Shown: piece by piece, positions 56,273-63,651 of the stretch
Numbering within the stretch: position 1 is the stretch's first letter
Layout: every line of letters starts with the position of its first letter
Source of the DNA: Lysobacterales bacterium PRO7
GTDB taxonomy: Bacteria; Pseudomonadota; Gammaproteobacteria; Xanthomonadales; Rhodanobacteraceae
Direction: 5' to 3'
Assembly: GCA_021404785.1 (NCBI GenBank)
Contig: QWHH01000011.1
Span: forward strand, 24,789-88,788
DNA: 64,000 nucleotides
Program-made: the position numbers and the translations under genes
Notes under the pieces: model-generated
The model's database searches: none
What the model was told of the DNA's origin: nothing
Seen by the model: the letters and a program-made list of their open reading frames with translations, nothing else

Positions 56273-56490
56273 ATTGGAAGCTCCAGGTAAAACGAAAAAC
56301 CGGAGCGTTCCCAAGAACCGCGCTGCGGAAAAAAACCGGCAAAGCGCCGGAAAAGGCATCGAACCCGAGTGGTGCCGTCACATTGTCGAGAAGTCCGCAC
56401 CAGGATGTGCGGGCTCTTGATCACGGATGATCGAACAATATGGCTGGAGGGAAGAACGGAGGGCGACGCGATGAATCGGCGCCCAGTATA
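56273..56490 (-). promoter_or_regulatory. Structured rhlE leader region
   Basis: This 300-bp gap to the divergent MFS gene holds no gene. On the minus strand TATACT (56490-56485) is a likely -10 with a weak -35, giving a leader of about 205 nt. Near its end CTCCGG (56305-56300) can pair with CCTGGAG (56287-56281), which is the only ribosome-binding site, 8 nt before the ATG. Together with the terminator at 56329-56350 this indicates control by RNA structure. Confidence 0.5.
56329..56350 (-). terminator. Intrinsic terminator inside the rhlE leader
   Basis: On the minus strand CCGGC, loop GCTTT, GCCGG, then TTTTTTT (56335-56329). The stem is short (5 bp, all G:C) but the U tract is perfect. 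It lies 57 nt upstream of the rhlE ATG and downstream of the predicted start, so it would have to be bypassed for rhlE expression. Confidence 0.6.
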
Positions 56491-56521
56491 CAGGCGAAAT
56501 GCCGGGAGTGCATCATCGCCA

Positions 56522-56550
56522 TTGACGGTCGTTCAGGTTCCGCCTAGCCT
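56522..56550 (+). promoter_or_regulatory. Promoter of the MFS transporter gene
   Basis: TTGACG (56522-56527), 17-nt spacer, TAGCCT (56545-56550); predicted start about 20 nt before the ATG at 56577. Confidence 0.55.
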
Positions 56551-56576
56551 CGCATTCGGCAAACGGGAGGTGGGGA

Positions 56577-57794
56577 ATGGGATTCCTGTCGACGCTGAGA
56601 AACCTGGACACCCAGCAACGCCATGTCGTGGCGGCGAGCTTCCTCGGCTGGACACTCGACGCATTCGATTACTTCCTGCTCGTCTTCGTCATCCCTGAAG
56701 TGGCGCGCGATTTCGGCGTCAGCGTGGCCGAAGTCGCGTTCTCGACCACGTTGACGCTGGCGATGCGCCCGCTCGGAGCCTTGATTTTCGGCCGGCTCGC
56801 GGATCGTTTCGGCCGGCGCCCGGTGCTGATGCTGGACGTGATCCTGTTCGCCGTGTTCGAAGCAGCTTCCGCGCTGGCGCCGTCGCTGACCGTGCTGCTG
56901 GTCGTGCGCGCCTTGTTCGGCATTGCGATGGGCGGCGAGTGGGGCATCGGCGCCTCGCTGACGATGGAATCGATTCCAGCCAAGTCGCGTGGCCTGGTTT
57001 CGGGACTCTTGCAGCAAGGCTACCCGACCGGATACCTGATCGGCGCACTGGTCTACTGGCTCGCCTTCGACCATATCGGCTGGCGCGGCATGTTTGCCCT
57101 CGGCATACTGCCGGCGCTGCTGGTGCTCTATATCCGCCGCAGTGTGCCCGAATCGCCGGTGTGGCAAAACGGAAGCCGCAGCGGCGCCGGCACGAAGGAT
57201 CTGCTCACCGCCATGCGCGGACACTGGAAACTGTTCGCGTACCTGGTCGTGCTGATGATGGCATTCAACATGTTCAGCCACGGCTCGCAGGACATGTACC
57301 CGACGTTTCTCAAGGCGCAGATGCACTTCGATACAGCCACGGTCAGCATGCTGACGATCGTGCTCAACCTGGGCGCCATCGTCGGCGGCCTGGTCTTTGG
57401 CGCCTGGTCCGAGCGCATCGGCCGCCGCCGTGCGATCGTGATCGCCGCGCTGCTGGCCCTGCCGATGATTCCGTTGTGGGCCTACGGCGGATCTATCGTA
57501 TTGCTCGGCATCGGCGTATTCGGCCTGCAGGTGATGGTGCAGGGCGCCTGGGGCGTGGTGCCGGTGCATCTGAACGAATTGTCGCCGGACGGATTGCGCG
57601 GCACCCTGCCGGGATTCGCCTATCAGGGTGGCAACCTGCTCGCGGCGTTCACCTCGCCGTTCCTGGCGTGGCTGGCCGCGCGGCATGCTGGCGACTACGC
57701 GTTCGCGATGGCGGGTTTCATCGCCGTGGTCGCGGTGATTCTGGCACTGGTCACGCGGCTGGGTCCGGAAGCGCGCGGAAGAAGATTCGACTGA
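56577..57794 (+). CDS. MFS transporter, sialate/lactate (SHS)-like
   Basis: 405 residues, 12 membrane segments; GGAGG 8 nt before the ATG. The N-terminus (ASFLGWTLDAFDYFLLVFVIP), the loop GRLADRFGRRP and the helix 7 segment FSHGSQDMYPTFL match the family of carboxylate/proton symporters such as lactate permease. The substrate is probably a small carboxylate. The cNMP-binding gene follows 13 bp later. Confidence 0.85.
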   Translation: MGFLSTLRNLDTQQRHVVAASFLGWTLDAFDYFLLVFVIPEVARDFGVSVAEVAFSTTLTLAMRPLGALIFGRLADRFGRRPVLMLDVILFAVFEAASALAPSLTVLLVVRALFGIAMGGEWGIGASLTMESIPAKSRGLVSGLLQQGYPTGYLIGALVYWLAFDHIGWRGMFALGILPALLVLYIRRSVPESPVWQNGSRSGAGTKDLLTAMRGHWKLFAYLVVLMMAFNMFSHGSQDMYPTFLKAQMHFDTATVSMLTIVLNLGAIVGGLVFGAWSERIGRRRAIVIAALLALPMIPLWAYGGSIVLLGIGVFGLQVMVQGAWGVVPVHLNELSPDGLRGTLPGFAYQGGNLLAAFTSPFLAWLAARHAGDYAFAMAGFIAVVAVILALVTRLGPEARGRRFD

Positions 57795-57807
57795 GGGAAT
57801 GCGTGTT

Positions 57808-58641
57808 ATGGATACGATTCAATTGCTGCGTTCGATCCCGCTGTTCGACTCGCTCGACGACGACGACTTGAAGGCGTTATCGGAAAATTACCTGAGCGAA
57901 CGCCGATTCGCCGCCGGTACGCAGATTTTCGCCCAAGGCGACGCTGGCGACGCGATGTACATCGTGGCCAGCGGCGACGTGAACATTTTCCTGCCCGGTG
58001 AGGACTCGCACCGCATCTCTCTGGAGGATCTGAGCCGGGGCCAGTTCTTCGGTGAACTGGCGGTGTTCGACGAAAAGCCGCGCAGTGCGAGCGCGCTGGC
58101 GACGACCGATTGCGTGCTGCTCGAACTGGCGCACCGCACGCTCGGCGATTACCTGGAGCAACGCCCGCGCGCGGCACTGGCGATCCTGCGCACGCTCAGC
58201 GGGCGCCTGCGCGACACGAACATGCAGCTATCCGCGCGCGCCGCGGTCAATGTCGACGCGGAATTCGAAAAGCATCTGTCCTGGAGCGATCGCATTGCCG
58301 ACAAGGTGGCCGAGCTCAACGGCAGCTGGAAGTTCATCATCATCCTGCTCGCACTGACGGTGTTCTGGTGCTTTGGAAACACCGAATGGTTGGGCAATCC
58401 ACTGGATCCGTACCCATACCAGTTCTTCAACCTGATCCTGGGAATTTTCGTGGCGTTGCAGGGCCCGCTGATCGTGATGAGCCAGAACCGCCAAGCGGTC
58501 AAGGATCGCGCGCGTGCGGAAACCGACTACAACGTCAACATGAAGAATGAGGTCAATATTGAAACGCTGCTGCGCGAGTTGTCCGAATTCCGTGAAGAGA
58601 TGGCCCAACGCCGGGGCAGTGGAGGCATCGTCACGAAATGA
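57808..58641 (+). CDS. Cyclic-nucleotide-binding domain fused to DUF1003 membrane domain
   Basis: 277 residues from ATG at 57808; an ATG at 57799 is an alternative start. N-terminal cNMP-binding domain (IFAQGDAGDAMYIVASGDVNI, GQFFGELAVFDEKPRSASALA; the phosphate cassette is PRSAS). C-terminal two-helix membrane DUF1003 (LNGSWKFIIILLALTVFW, NLILGIFVALQGPLIVMSQNRQ) and a coiled tail. It may sense cAMP or a related nucleotide at the membrane. It is probably co-transcribed with the MFS carrier. Confidence 0.9.
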   Translation: MDTIQLLRSIPLFDSLDDDDLKALSENYLSERRFAAGTQIFAQGDAGDAMYIVASGDVNIFLPGEDSHRISLEDLSRGQFFGELAVFDEKPRSASALATTDCVLLELAHRTLGDYLEQRPRAALAILRTLSGRLRDTNMQLSARAAVNVDAEFEKHLSWSDRIADKVAELNGSWKFIIILLALTVFWCFGNTEWLGNPLDPYPYQFFNLILGIFVALQGPLIVMSQNRQAVKDRARAETDYNVNMKNEVNIETLLRELSEFREEMAQRRGSGGIVTK

Positions 58642-58709
58642 TCGCGCGCATGCGCTAGACTTTGCATGCGTGGGCGCGTGGCGAAGCATTTTTCGTGATT
58701 GAGGTGGCG

Positions 58710-59237
58710 ATGAAAACGAGTTTTTTCTGGATCATGGCCGGCATCGGTATTGCCGCTTGCGCTGGCGCAGCGCCACCGTCCGCCGCTTCGACGGCTGCGC
58801 AGATCGCCGCGCTGCGACAGGAAGTGGATGCGCTGAAGAAGTCCGCCTATCACCCGGAACTCGGCGAGCAGATGCTGATTCTGCAAATCCGGCATGCGCG
58901 CCTGTGGTTTGCCGGCGAAGCGCAGAACTGGAATCTGGCCACGTTTGAAGTGCAGGAATTGCAGGAAGCGTTCGATGCGGTCGTCACGCACAATCCCGAC
59001 GACGCAAACCTGCAACCGGAGCGCCTGGCCGACGTGCTGCCGGCCATGACGCGCGGGCCGATTTCCGACTTGCGCAAGGCCGTGGACGCCAGGGACAAGG
59101 CCGCTTTCGAAAAAGCCTACGACGGGCTGTCGGCTGCGTGTACCGGCTGCCATCATGTCGCCGGCAACGACATGCTGGTCATCCAGCGACCGAAGACGCC
59201 GTTGCTCGACAACCTGCGGGTCACGCCCGCCAAGTGA
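58710..59237 (+). CDS. Exported monoheme cytochrome c-like protein
   Basis: 175 residues from ATG at 58710 (GAGGTGG upstream). Signal peptide ends near ACAGA. A helical region (QMLILQIRHARLWFAGEAQNW) precedes a single CxxCH haem motif, AACTGCHHVAGN, near the C-terminus. It needs the Ccm system encoded at 4-11 kb. Role and partner are unknown; the arrangement resembles cytochrome c'-like four-helix proteins. TAGACT at 58656 may be the -10. Confidence 0.8.
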   Translation: MKTSFFWIMAGIGIAACAGAAPPSAASTAAQIAALRQEVDALKKSAYHPELGEQMLILQIRHARLWFAGEAQNWNLATFEVQELQEAFDAVVTHNPDDANLQPERLADVLPAMTRGPISDLRKAVDARDKAAFEKAYDGLSAACTGCHHVAGNDMLVIQRPKTPLLDNLRVTPAK

Positions 59238-59241
59238 GCGG

Positions 59242-59745
59242 CTATTTCAGGATGCGCTTGGCGCTGGCGAAGTGTTCGCGCCAGTACGGCTCGTCCAGGT
59301 AGTCCAGGCGCACGGTTCCGCCTTCGTTCGGTGCGTGCACGAAGCGGCCTTTGCCGACATAGATGCCGACGTGGCTGACGCGACGCCCGCTCGTGCGGAA
59401 AAACACCAGGTCGCCCGACTCGAGCCTGTTCCCGGGAACTTCTGGCGCATCGATGCGGCTGATTTCCTCGGCCGTGCGCGGCAATCCGATGCCGGCGACA
59501 TCGCGGAACACGTAGTCGACGAGTCCGCTGCAATCGAAACCGCCGCGCGGTGTGTTGCCGCCGTAGCGGTAGGGCGTGCCGACAAGGCCGATGGCGCGGA
59601 AAAGAATATCGTTCGGATTCGCAATGCGCGTTTTTGCCGGATAGGTCACCGTCGGCATGGGTTTCGTGCCCAGGCCACCGCAGCCGGTCAAACCGGCTGT
59701 CACCCCGATGGCGATGCAGCAGATGAGGGATCCGAGCTTGCGCAT
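59242..59745 (-). CDS. NlpC/P60 (C40) cell-wall endopeptidase lipoprotein
   Basis: 167 residues from ATG at 59745. Lipobox AGLTGC. The catalytic Cys is in GGFDCSGLVDYVF and the His in RRVSHVGIYVG, with a third-position His in FVHAPN. It cleaves peptidoglycan stem peptides (D-Glu to diaminopimelate bonds in relatives). It converges with the cytochrome gene, four bases apart. Confidence 0.93.
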   Translation of the reverse strand: MRKLGSLICCIAIGVTAGLTGCGGLGTKPMPTVTYPAKTRIANPNDILFRAIGLVGTPYRYGGNTPRGGFDCSGLVDYVFRDVAGIGLPRTAEEISRIDAPEVPGNRLESGDLVFFRTSGRRVSHVGIYVGKGRFVHAPNEGGTVRLDYLDEPYWREHFASAKRILK

Positions 59746-59841
59746 GACCGCACACTCGGGCAATACGCCCACACTTGTCAATGCGCTGCATGCGGCCCGC
59801 GCGCAAAACGGTTAGGATGCGGCGTTTTCCGAGGACAACCC

Positions 59842-60321
59842 ATGCAGGCAGAACCAGGCAAAGTCGTCAGCATCCACTACATCGTCAGCGAAGAACCGGG
59901 TGACGAAATAGAGTCGTCGCACGGGCGTGATCCCATCGCATTCCTGGTCGGCCACGGCAATATCATCCCGGGCCTGGACAAGGCCATCTCCGGGCATGTC
60001 GCCGGTGACAAGCTCGACGTCGTCGTTTCTCCGGAAGAGGGTTATGGGCTGCGCCGCGAGGATTTCGTGCAGCGCGTGGCGAAAAAATATTTCCGCGATG
60101 CCGAGCACCTGAAACCTGGAATGGCAACCTTGCTCAGTACCAAGGACGGCCCGCGTTCCGTCACGGTGCTCAAGATCGGGTCGAGCGTGATCGATGTAGA
60201 CTTGAATCACCCGTTGGCCGGCAAGACCTTGCGCTTCGCGGTGGAAGTCATCGATGTGCGCGACGCGACGGAAGAAGAACAGACGCACGGTCATGCGCAC
60301 GGACCGGGCGGCCATCATTGA
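59842..60321 (+). CDS. slyD: SlyD-like FKBP peptidylprolyl isomerase
   Basis: 159 residues. FKBP core with IF-domain insert (GKVVSIHYIVSEEPGDEIESS, FLVGHGNIIPGLDKAISGH, VVSPEEGYGLR) and a C-terminal His-rich tail (HGHAHGPGGHH) for divalent metals. Cytoplasmic folding catalyst, linked to nickel handling in other bacteria. Confidence 0.93.
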   Translation: MQAEPGKVVSIHYIVSEEPGDEIESSHGRDPIAFLVGHGNIIPGLDKAISGHVAGDKLDVVVSPEEGYGLRREDFVQRVAKKYFRDAEHLKPGMATLLSTKDGPRSVTVLKIGSSVIDVDLNHPLAGKTLRFAVEVIDVRDATEEEQTHGHAHGPGGHH

Positions 60322-60357
60322 GGCGTTTCGAACGAAACAGGTGATGCTCGAAGCCCG

Positions 60358-60394
60358 AAAAAGTGGAAGGGCCAGGTTTGCACCTGACCCTTCC
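60358..60394 (-). terminator. Terminator after the 102-residue hypothetical gene
   Basis: A 13-bp stem with one mismatch (GGAAGGG/CCCTTCC and CAGGT/ACCTG, 60365-60394), loop of 4; on the minus strand it runs into TTTTT. It may also slow transcription coming from slyD. Confidence 0.75.
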
Positions 60395-60421
60395 GGACTC
60401 CCCTTGCGATTCGTTGGCGAC

Positions 60422-60730
60422 TTACGCGGCGTTGCTTACCAGTACAAGCTTCGGGCGCGTCGCCTGCGTGGCGGTGCTGGCAACGGCCGCCGCAAGCCCG
60501 GTTTGCGTTTCCGCGATGCTGGCCTCGAAATGGGCCAGGCGGTTCTCGGCGGCAGCGTAAACAGCGTCGGAAACCTCGCCATTCCGGACGATCTGCATGA
60601 CCATGTCGCGATGCGACGCGCTGAAATCCGGATCCTTGAGCGCTTCTTCCAGCGCACAGATCATGGTGGCAAGCCAGCCGGACTTCGGGCTGCGCAAGGC
60701 CAGCAGCATTTCGTTGGTGAGCGCCTGCAT
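60422..60730 (-). CDS. Conserved-looking small cytoplasmic protein of unknown function
   Basis: 102 residues from ATG at 60730. The sequence reads as amphipathic helices (MLLALRSPKSGWLATMICALEEALKD and later AAENRLAHFEASIAETQ) with an Ala/Thr-rich tail. No signal peptide, no known domain. It has its own terminator and is divergent from the DadA-like gene. I cannot assign a function. Confidence 0.55.
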   Translation of the reverse strand: MQALTNEMLLALRSPKSGWLATMICALEEALKDPDFSASHRDMVMQIVRNGEVSDAVYAAAENRLAHFEASIAETQTGLAAAVASTATQATRPKLVLVSNAA

Positions 60731-60930
60731 GGTCGTGTTCCGTCTGCGGTGCCGGCACCTGCCGGCGGATGTGAAGATGCAGATTCGATGCCAACAGGTA
60801 CATATCAGGAAAGAAATGGCGCTGTTGAGCCATTTCCAGCCGCTTCCAGCGCCCTGGCTTGCGCGCACGATCCCGCTGTCCATCAACATGCGTGGCGCAT
60901 TGCGTCAAATTTCGACAGGGCTCGCGACGC

Positions 60931-62187
60931 ATGAGCCGGCAGCAGCCTGATGTCCTTGTCCTCGGCGGCGGCGCAGTCGGTCTGGCCTGTGCGCTGTACC
61001 TGTTGCGGGCCGGTCGCAGTGTCATGGTCATCGATCGCGGCAAAGTTGGCGCGGCAACCTCGCATGGCAATTGCGGGACGATTACGCCCAGCCACAGTGT
61101 CCCGTTGGCGGCGCCCGGCGTGCTTATCCAGGCATTGCGCTGGATGCTGAAAACAGACGCACCGTTGCGCATCGCGCCACGCCTGGATTTCGCCCTGTTC
61201 GAATGGCTGCTGCAATTCGCGCGGCGCTGCAACGCCGCGCAATGCCGCCGCGTCACCGCGATCAAGGCGCCGTTGCTGATTCGGGCCCGGGCCGAACTCG
61301 AAGCGCTGGTCCGCGATGCGAAACTCGATTGCGAATTTCAGGCGCAAGGCACCCTGAATGTCTACCGCGATGCGCGCGCCTTCGAGCATTCGCGGGAGTT
61401 GGCGCTGTTGCCCGTCGAATTCGGCCTGCCGGTGGAAATGCTCGACGGCGCCGCTTGCCGTGCGCGCGAGCCGGCACTCAACGACAGTGTCGTCGGCGGC
61501 TATTTCCACGCCGGGGACGCGCAACTGCGTCCCGAGCGCTACTGCGCGGAACTCGCGCGCGCTGTCTTGGCGCTGGGCGGTGAGATTTCCGAATCCACCA
61601 CGATCAGCGGGTTCCGCACGGCCAACGGCAATATCGAATCCGTGGTCGCCGACCGCGGCGAATTCTCCGGCCGCGACGTCGTGTTTGCGCTCGGCGCGTG
61701 GTCGCCGCAGGTCGCGCGCCAACTCGACCTGCGCATCCCCATCCAGCCCGGCAAGGGTTATTCGATCACCTACACGCGGCCGCTCCATCCTCCGCGCATT
61801 CCGTTGTCGTTGAAGGAACGCGCCGTGTGCGTGACGGCGTGGGAATCCGGCTACCGCCTCGGCAGCACGATGGAATTCGCCGGCTACGACGCCACGCTCA
61901 ATCGCACGCGCCTGGATGCGCTCAAGCGTGGCGCCGCCGAATACCTGCACGAGTCCGAAGGCCCGCAGATGGTCGAGGAATGGTATGGCTGGCGGCCGAT
62001 GACGTGGGACGATCTGCCGATACTGGGCCGCGCGGCGACGTTGCGGAATCTGGTTCTTGCCACCGGCCACGGCATGCTCGGCATCACCATGTCGGCCATC
62101 ACCGGAAAGCTGGTTTCGGATCTGATTTGCGCCGCGCCGGCCGCACTCGATTTGGCGCCGTTCTCGCCGGCGCGCTTCAATATCTGA
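60931..62187 (+). CDS. FAD-dependent D-amino-acid dehydrogenase-like oxidoreductase
   Basis: 418 residues from ATG at 60931. DAO/DadA fold: VLVLGGGAVGLACALYLLRAGR, GNCGTITPSHSVPLAAPG, and C-terminal WYGWRPMTWDDLPILGRAAT with GHGMLGITMSAITGKLVSDLI. It oxidatively deaminates D-amino acids or related imino acids. It lies 5 bp upstream of hutG, suggesting an amino-acid catabolic operon. Confidence 0.88.
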   Translation: MSRQQPDVLVLGGGAVGLACALYLLRAGRSVMVIDRGKVGAATSHGNCGTITPSHSVPLAAPGVLIQALRWMLKTDAPLRIAPRLDFALFEWLLQFARRCNAAQCRRVTAIKAPLLIRARAELEALVRDAKLDCEFQAQGTLNVYRDARAFEHSRELALLPVEFGLPVEMLDGAACRAREPALNDSVVGGYFHAGDAQLRPERYCAELARAVLALGGEISESTTISGFRTANGNIESVVADRGEFSGRDVVFALGAWSPQVARQLDLRIPIQPGKGYSITYTRPLHPPRIPLSLKERAVCVTAWESGYRLGSTMEFAGYDATLNRTRLDALKRGAAEYLHESEGPQMVEEWYGWRPMTWDDLPILGRAATLRNLVLATGHGMLGITMSAITGKLVSDLICAAPAALDLAPFSPARFNI

Positions 62188-62192
62188 CGCCC

Positions 62193-62990
62193 ATGAATGT
62201 TTTCACACTGCATCGCGGCACCGCGCCGCTGTTCGTCTCGCTGCCGCACGACGGCACGGCGATCCCCGACGACATCGCAGCGCGCATGACGCCGGCCGCG
62301 CGGCGGGTGCCGGATACCGACTGGCATGTCTCGCGTCTGTACGCGTTCGCGCGTGAACTAGGTGCGTCGATGATCGTTCCGAATTTTTCGCGCTACGTGG
62401 TGGATCTGAATCGTCCGCCGGATGATGTTTCGCTGTATCCCGGCCAGAACACCACGGGACTGTGTCCGATCGTGCAGTTTTCCGGCGAGAAGATTTATCT
62501 GCCGGGGCAGGAGCCAACGCCGGATGAGATCGCCCAGCGCGTCGAATGCTATTGGCGGCCGTATCACGATGCTCTGACCGCAGAGATCGCGCGCATCAAG
62601 GCCGCGCATGGCCGCGTGGTGCTCTGGGAAGGTCATTCCATCCGCAGCGTCGTGCCGTTCCTCTTCGACGGCCGCCTGCCGGATTTCAACCTCGGCACCG
62701 CGAACGGCGCGAGTTGCTCAGCGGATTTGCAGCGTCGACTGAGCGGCGTGCTCGCGGCACAGGAAAAATATACTTTCGTCGTCAACGGCCGCTTCAAGGG
62801 CGGTTACATCACGCGCCGTTATGGCGACCCGGCGAACGGCGTCGACGCGGTCCAACTCGAACTGGCGCAGTCGAACTACATGGACGAGGATTCGTTCGCC
62901 TACGACGAAGCTCTCGCTGCGCCGACGCAGGTGGTGATTCGGGCGTTGTTTGAACAGGTAGTGATAGTTGACGTTCCTGGCCGTCAGTAA
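62193..62990 (+). CDS. hutG: N-formylglutamate deformylase
   Basis: 265 residues. Family motifs: PLFVSLPHDG, DTDWHVSRLYAFARELGAS, SRYVVDLNRPP, WEGHSIRS, NGRFKGGYITRRYGDP. The zinc ligands are the histidines and Glu in these motifs. It removes the formyl group in the last step of the formyl branch of histidine degradation. hutU is 27 kb away. Confidence 0.95.
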   Translation: MNVFTLHRGTAPLFVSLPHDGTAIPDDIAARMTPAARRVPDTDWHVSRLYAFARELGASMIVPNFSRYVVDLNRPPDDVSLYPGQNTTGLCPIVQFSGEKIYLPGQEPTPDEIAQRVECYWRPYHDALTAEIARIKAAHGRVVLWEGHSIRSVVPFLFDGRLPDFNLGTANGASCSADLQRRLSGVLAAQEKYTFVVNGRFKGGYITRRYGDPANGVDAVQLELAQSNYMDEDSFAYDEALAAPTQVVIRALFEQVVIVDVPGRQ

Positions 62991-62996
62991 TAACAT
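62968..62996 (+). promoter_or_regulatory. Promoter of the MazEF-like operon
   Basis: TTGACG (62968-62973), 17-nt spacer, TAACAT (62991-62996), overlapping the hutG stop codon. The predicted start near 63003 is only about 4 nt before the antitoxin ATG and there is no Shine-Dalgarno, so the message may be leaderless. A small inverted repeat AACA-T-TGTT overlaps the -10 region. Confidence 0.6.
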
Positions 62997-63006
62997 TGTT
63001 GCCATC

Positions 63007-63264
63007 ATGAAATCGGTTCAAGTCGCCATCCGCGCCATCGGCAACAGCAAGGGCATTGTCATCCCCAAGCCTGTGCTTGCCCAACTCGATCTTGACCGTG
63101 TGGCGGCGATGACAGTCGAGAATGGCGCGATCGTGTTGCGCAAGCCTGCCAGCGAAGTGCGTGCAGGTTGGGCGCAGGCCGCCAAGATTGTGGCTGAGCT
63201 CAGCGAGGATGCTCTCGTCCTCGGCGAGTTCGGCAATGCCGATGACGCCGATCTGCAATGGTGA
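63007..63264 (+). CDS. MazE/AbrB-type antitoxin
   Basis: 85 residues from ATG at 63007. SpoVT-AbrB DNA-binding domain: VAIRAIGNSKGIVIPKPVLAQL, MTVENGAIVLRK. The C-terminal acidic helix (SEDALVLGEFGNADDADLQW) would bind the toxin. Overlaps the toxin gene by 7 nt. Confidence 0.88.
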   Translation: MKSVQVAIRAIGNSKGIVIPKPVLAQLDLDRVAAMTVENGAIVLRKPASEVRAGWAQAAKIVAELSEDALVLGEFGNADDADLQW

Positions 63265-63578
63265 AACGCGGCGAGATTTGGCTCGTCCATCTCAATCCCA
63301 CGCAGGGCAGTGAGATTCGCAAAACACGCCCCTGTGTCGTCGTTTCGCCCGCCGAGATGCACGATTATCTGCGCACGGCCATCGTTGCGCCTATGACCAC
63401 AAAAGGTTTTTCGGCGCCATTCCGCATTCCATTGACGCATGCAGGCAAGAGGGGACTTGTCCTGCTCGATCAAGTGCGCACCATCGACAAGACACGCCTG
63501 ACCCGCAAGCAGGGTACAGTTTCTCCAGAAACCCTGCGCGCGATCTTGGCGACGCTACGGATGGTGTTCGAGGAGTAG
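63258..63578 (+). CDS. MazF/PemK-type endoribonuclease toxin
   Basis: 106 residues: MVKRGEIWLVHLNPTQGSEIRKTRPCVVVSP, MTTKGFSAPFRIPL, GLVLLDQVRTIDKTRL. The conserved catalytic Arg and Thr of the PemK fold are present (RPCVVVSP, RTIDKTRL). It cuts mRNA at short sequence sites when free of antitoxin. Confidence 0.92.
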   Translation: MVKRGEIWLVHLNPTQGSEIRKTRPCVVVSPAEMHDYLRTAIVAPMTTKGFSAPFRIPLTHAGKRGLVLLDQVRTIDKTRLTRKQGTVSPETLRAILATLRMVFEE

Positions 63579-63651
63579 TTTTCGTGCGGCACTGAGGCAA
63601 GAATCCGCATCCGGTGTCCTTGCCCGGCTGCGGATGAACACGTCTGATCGA

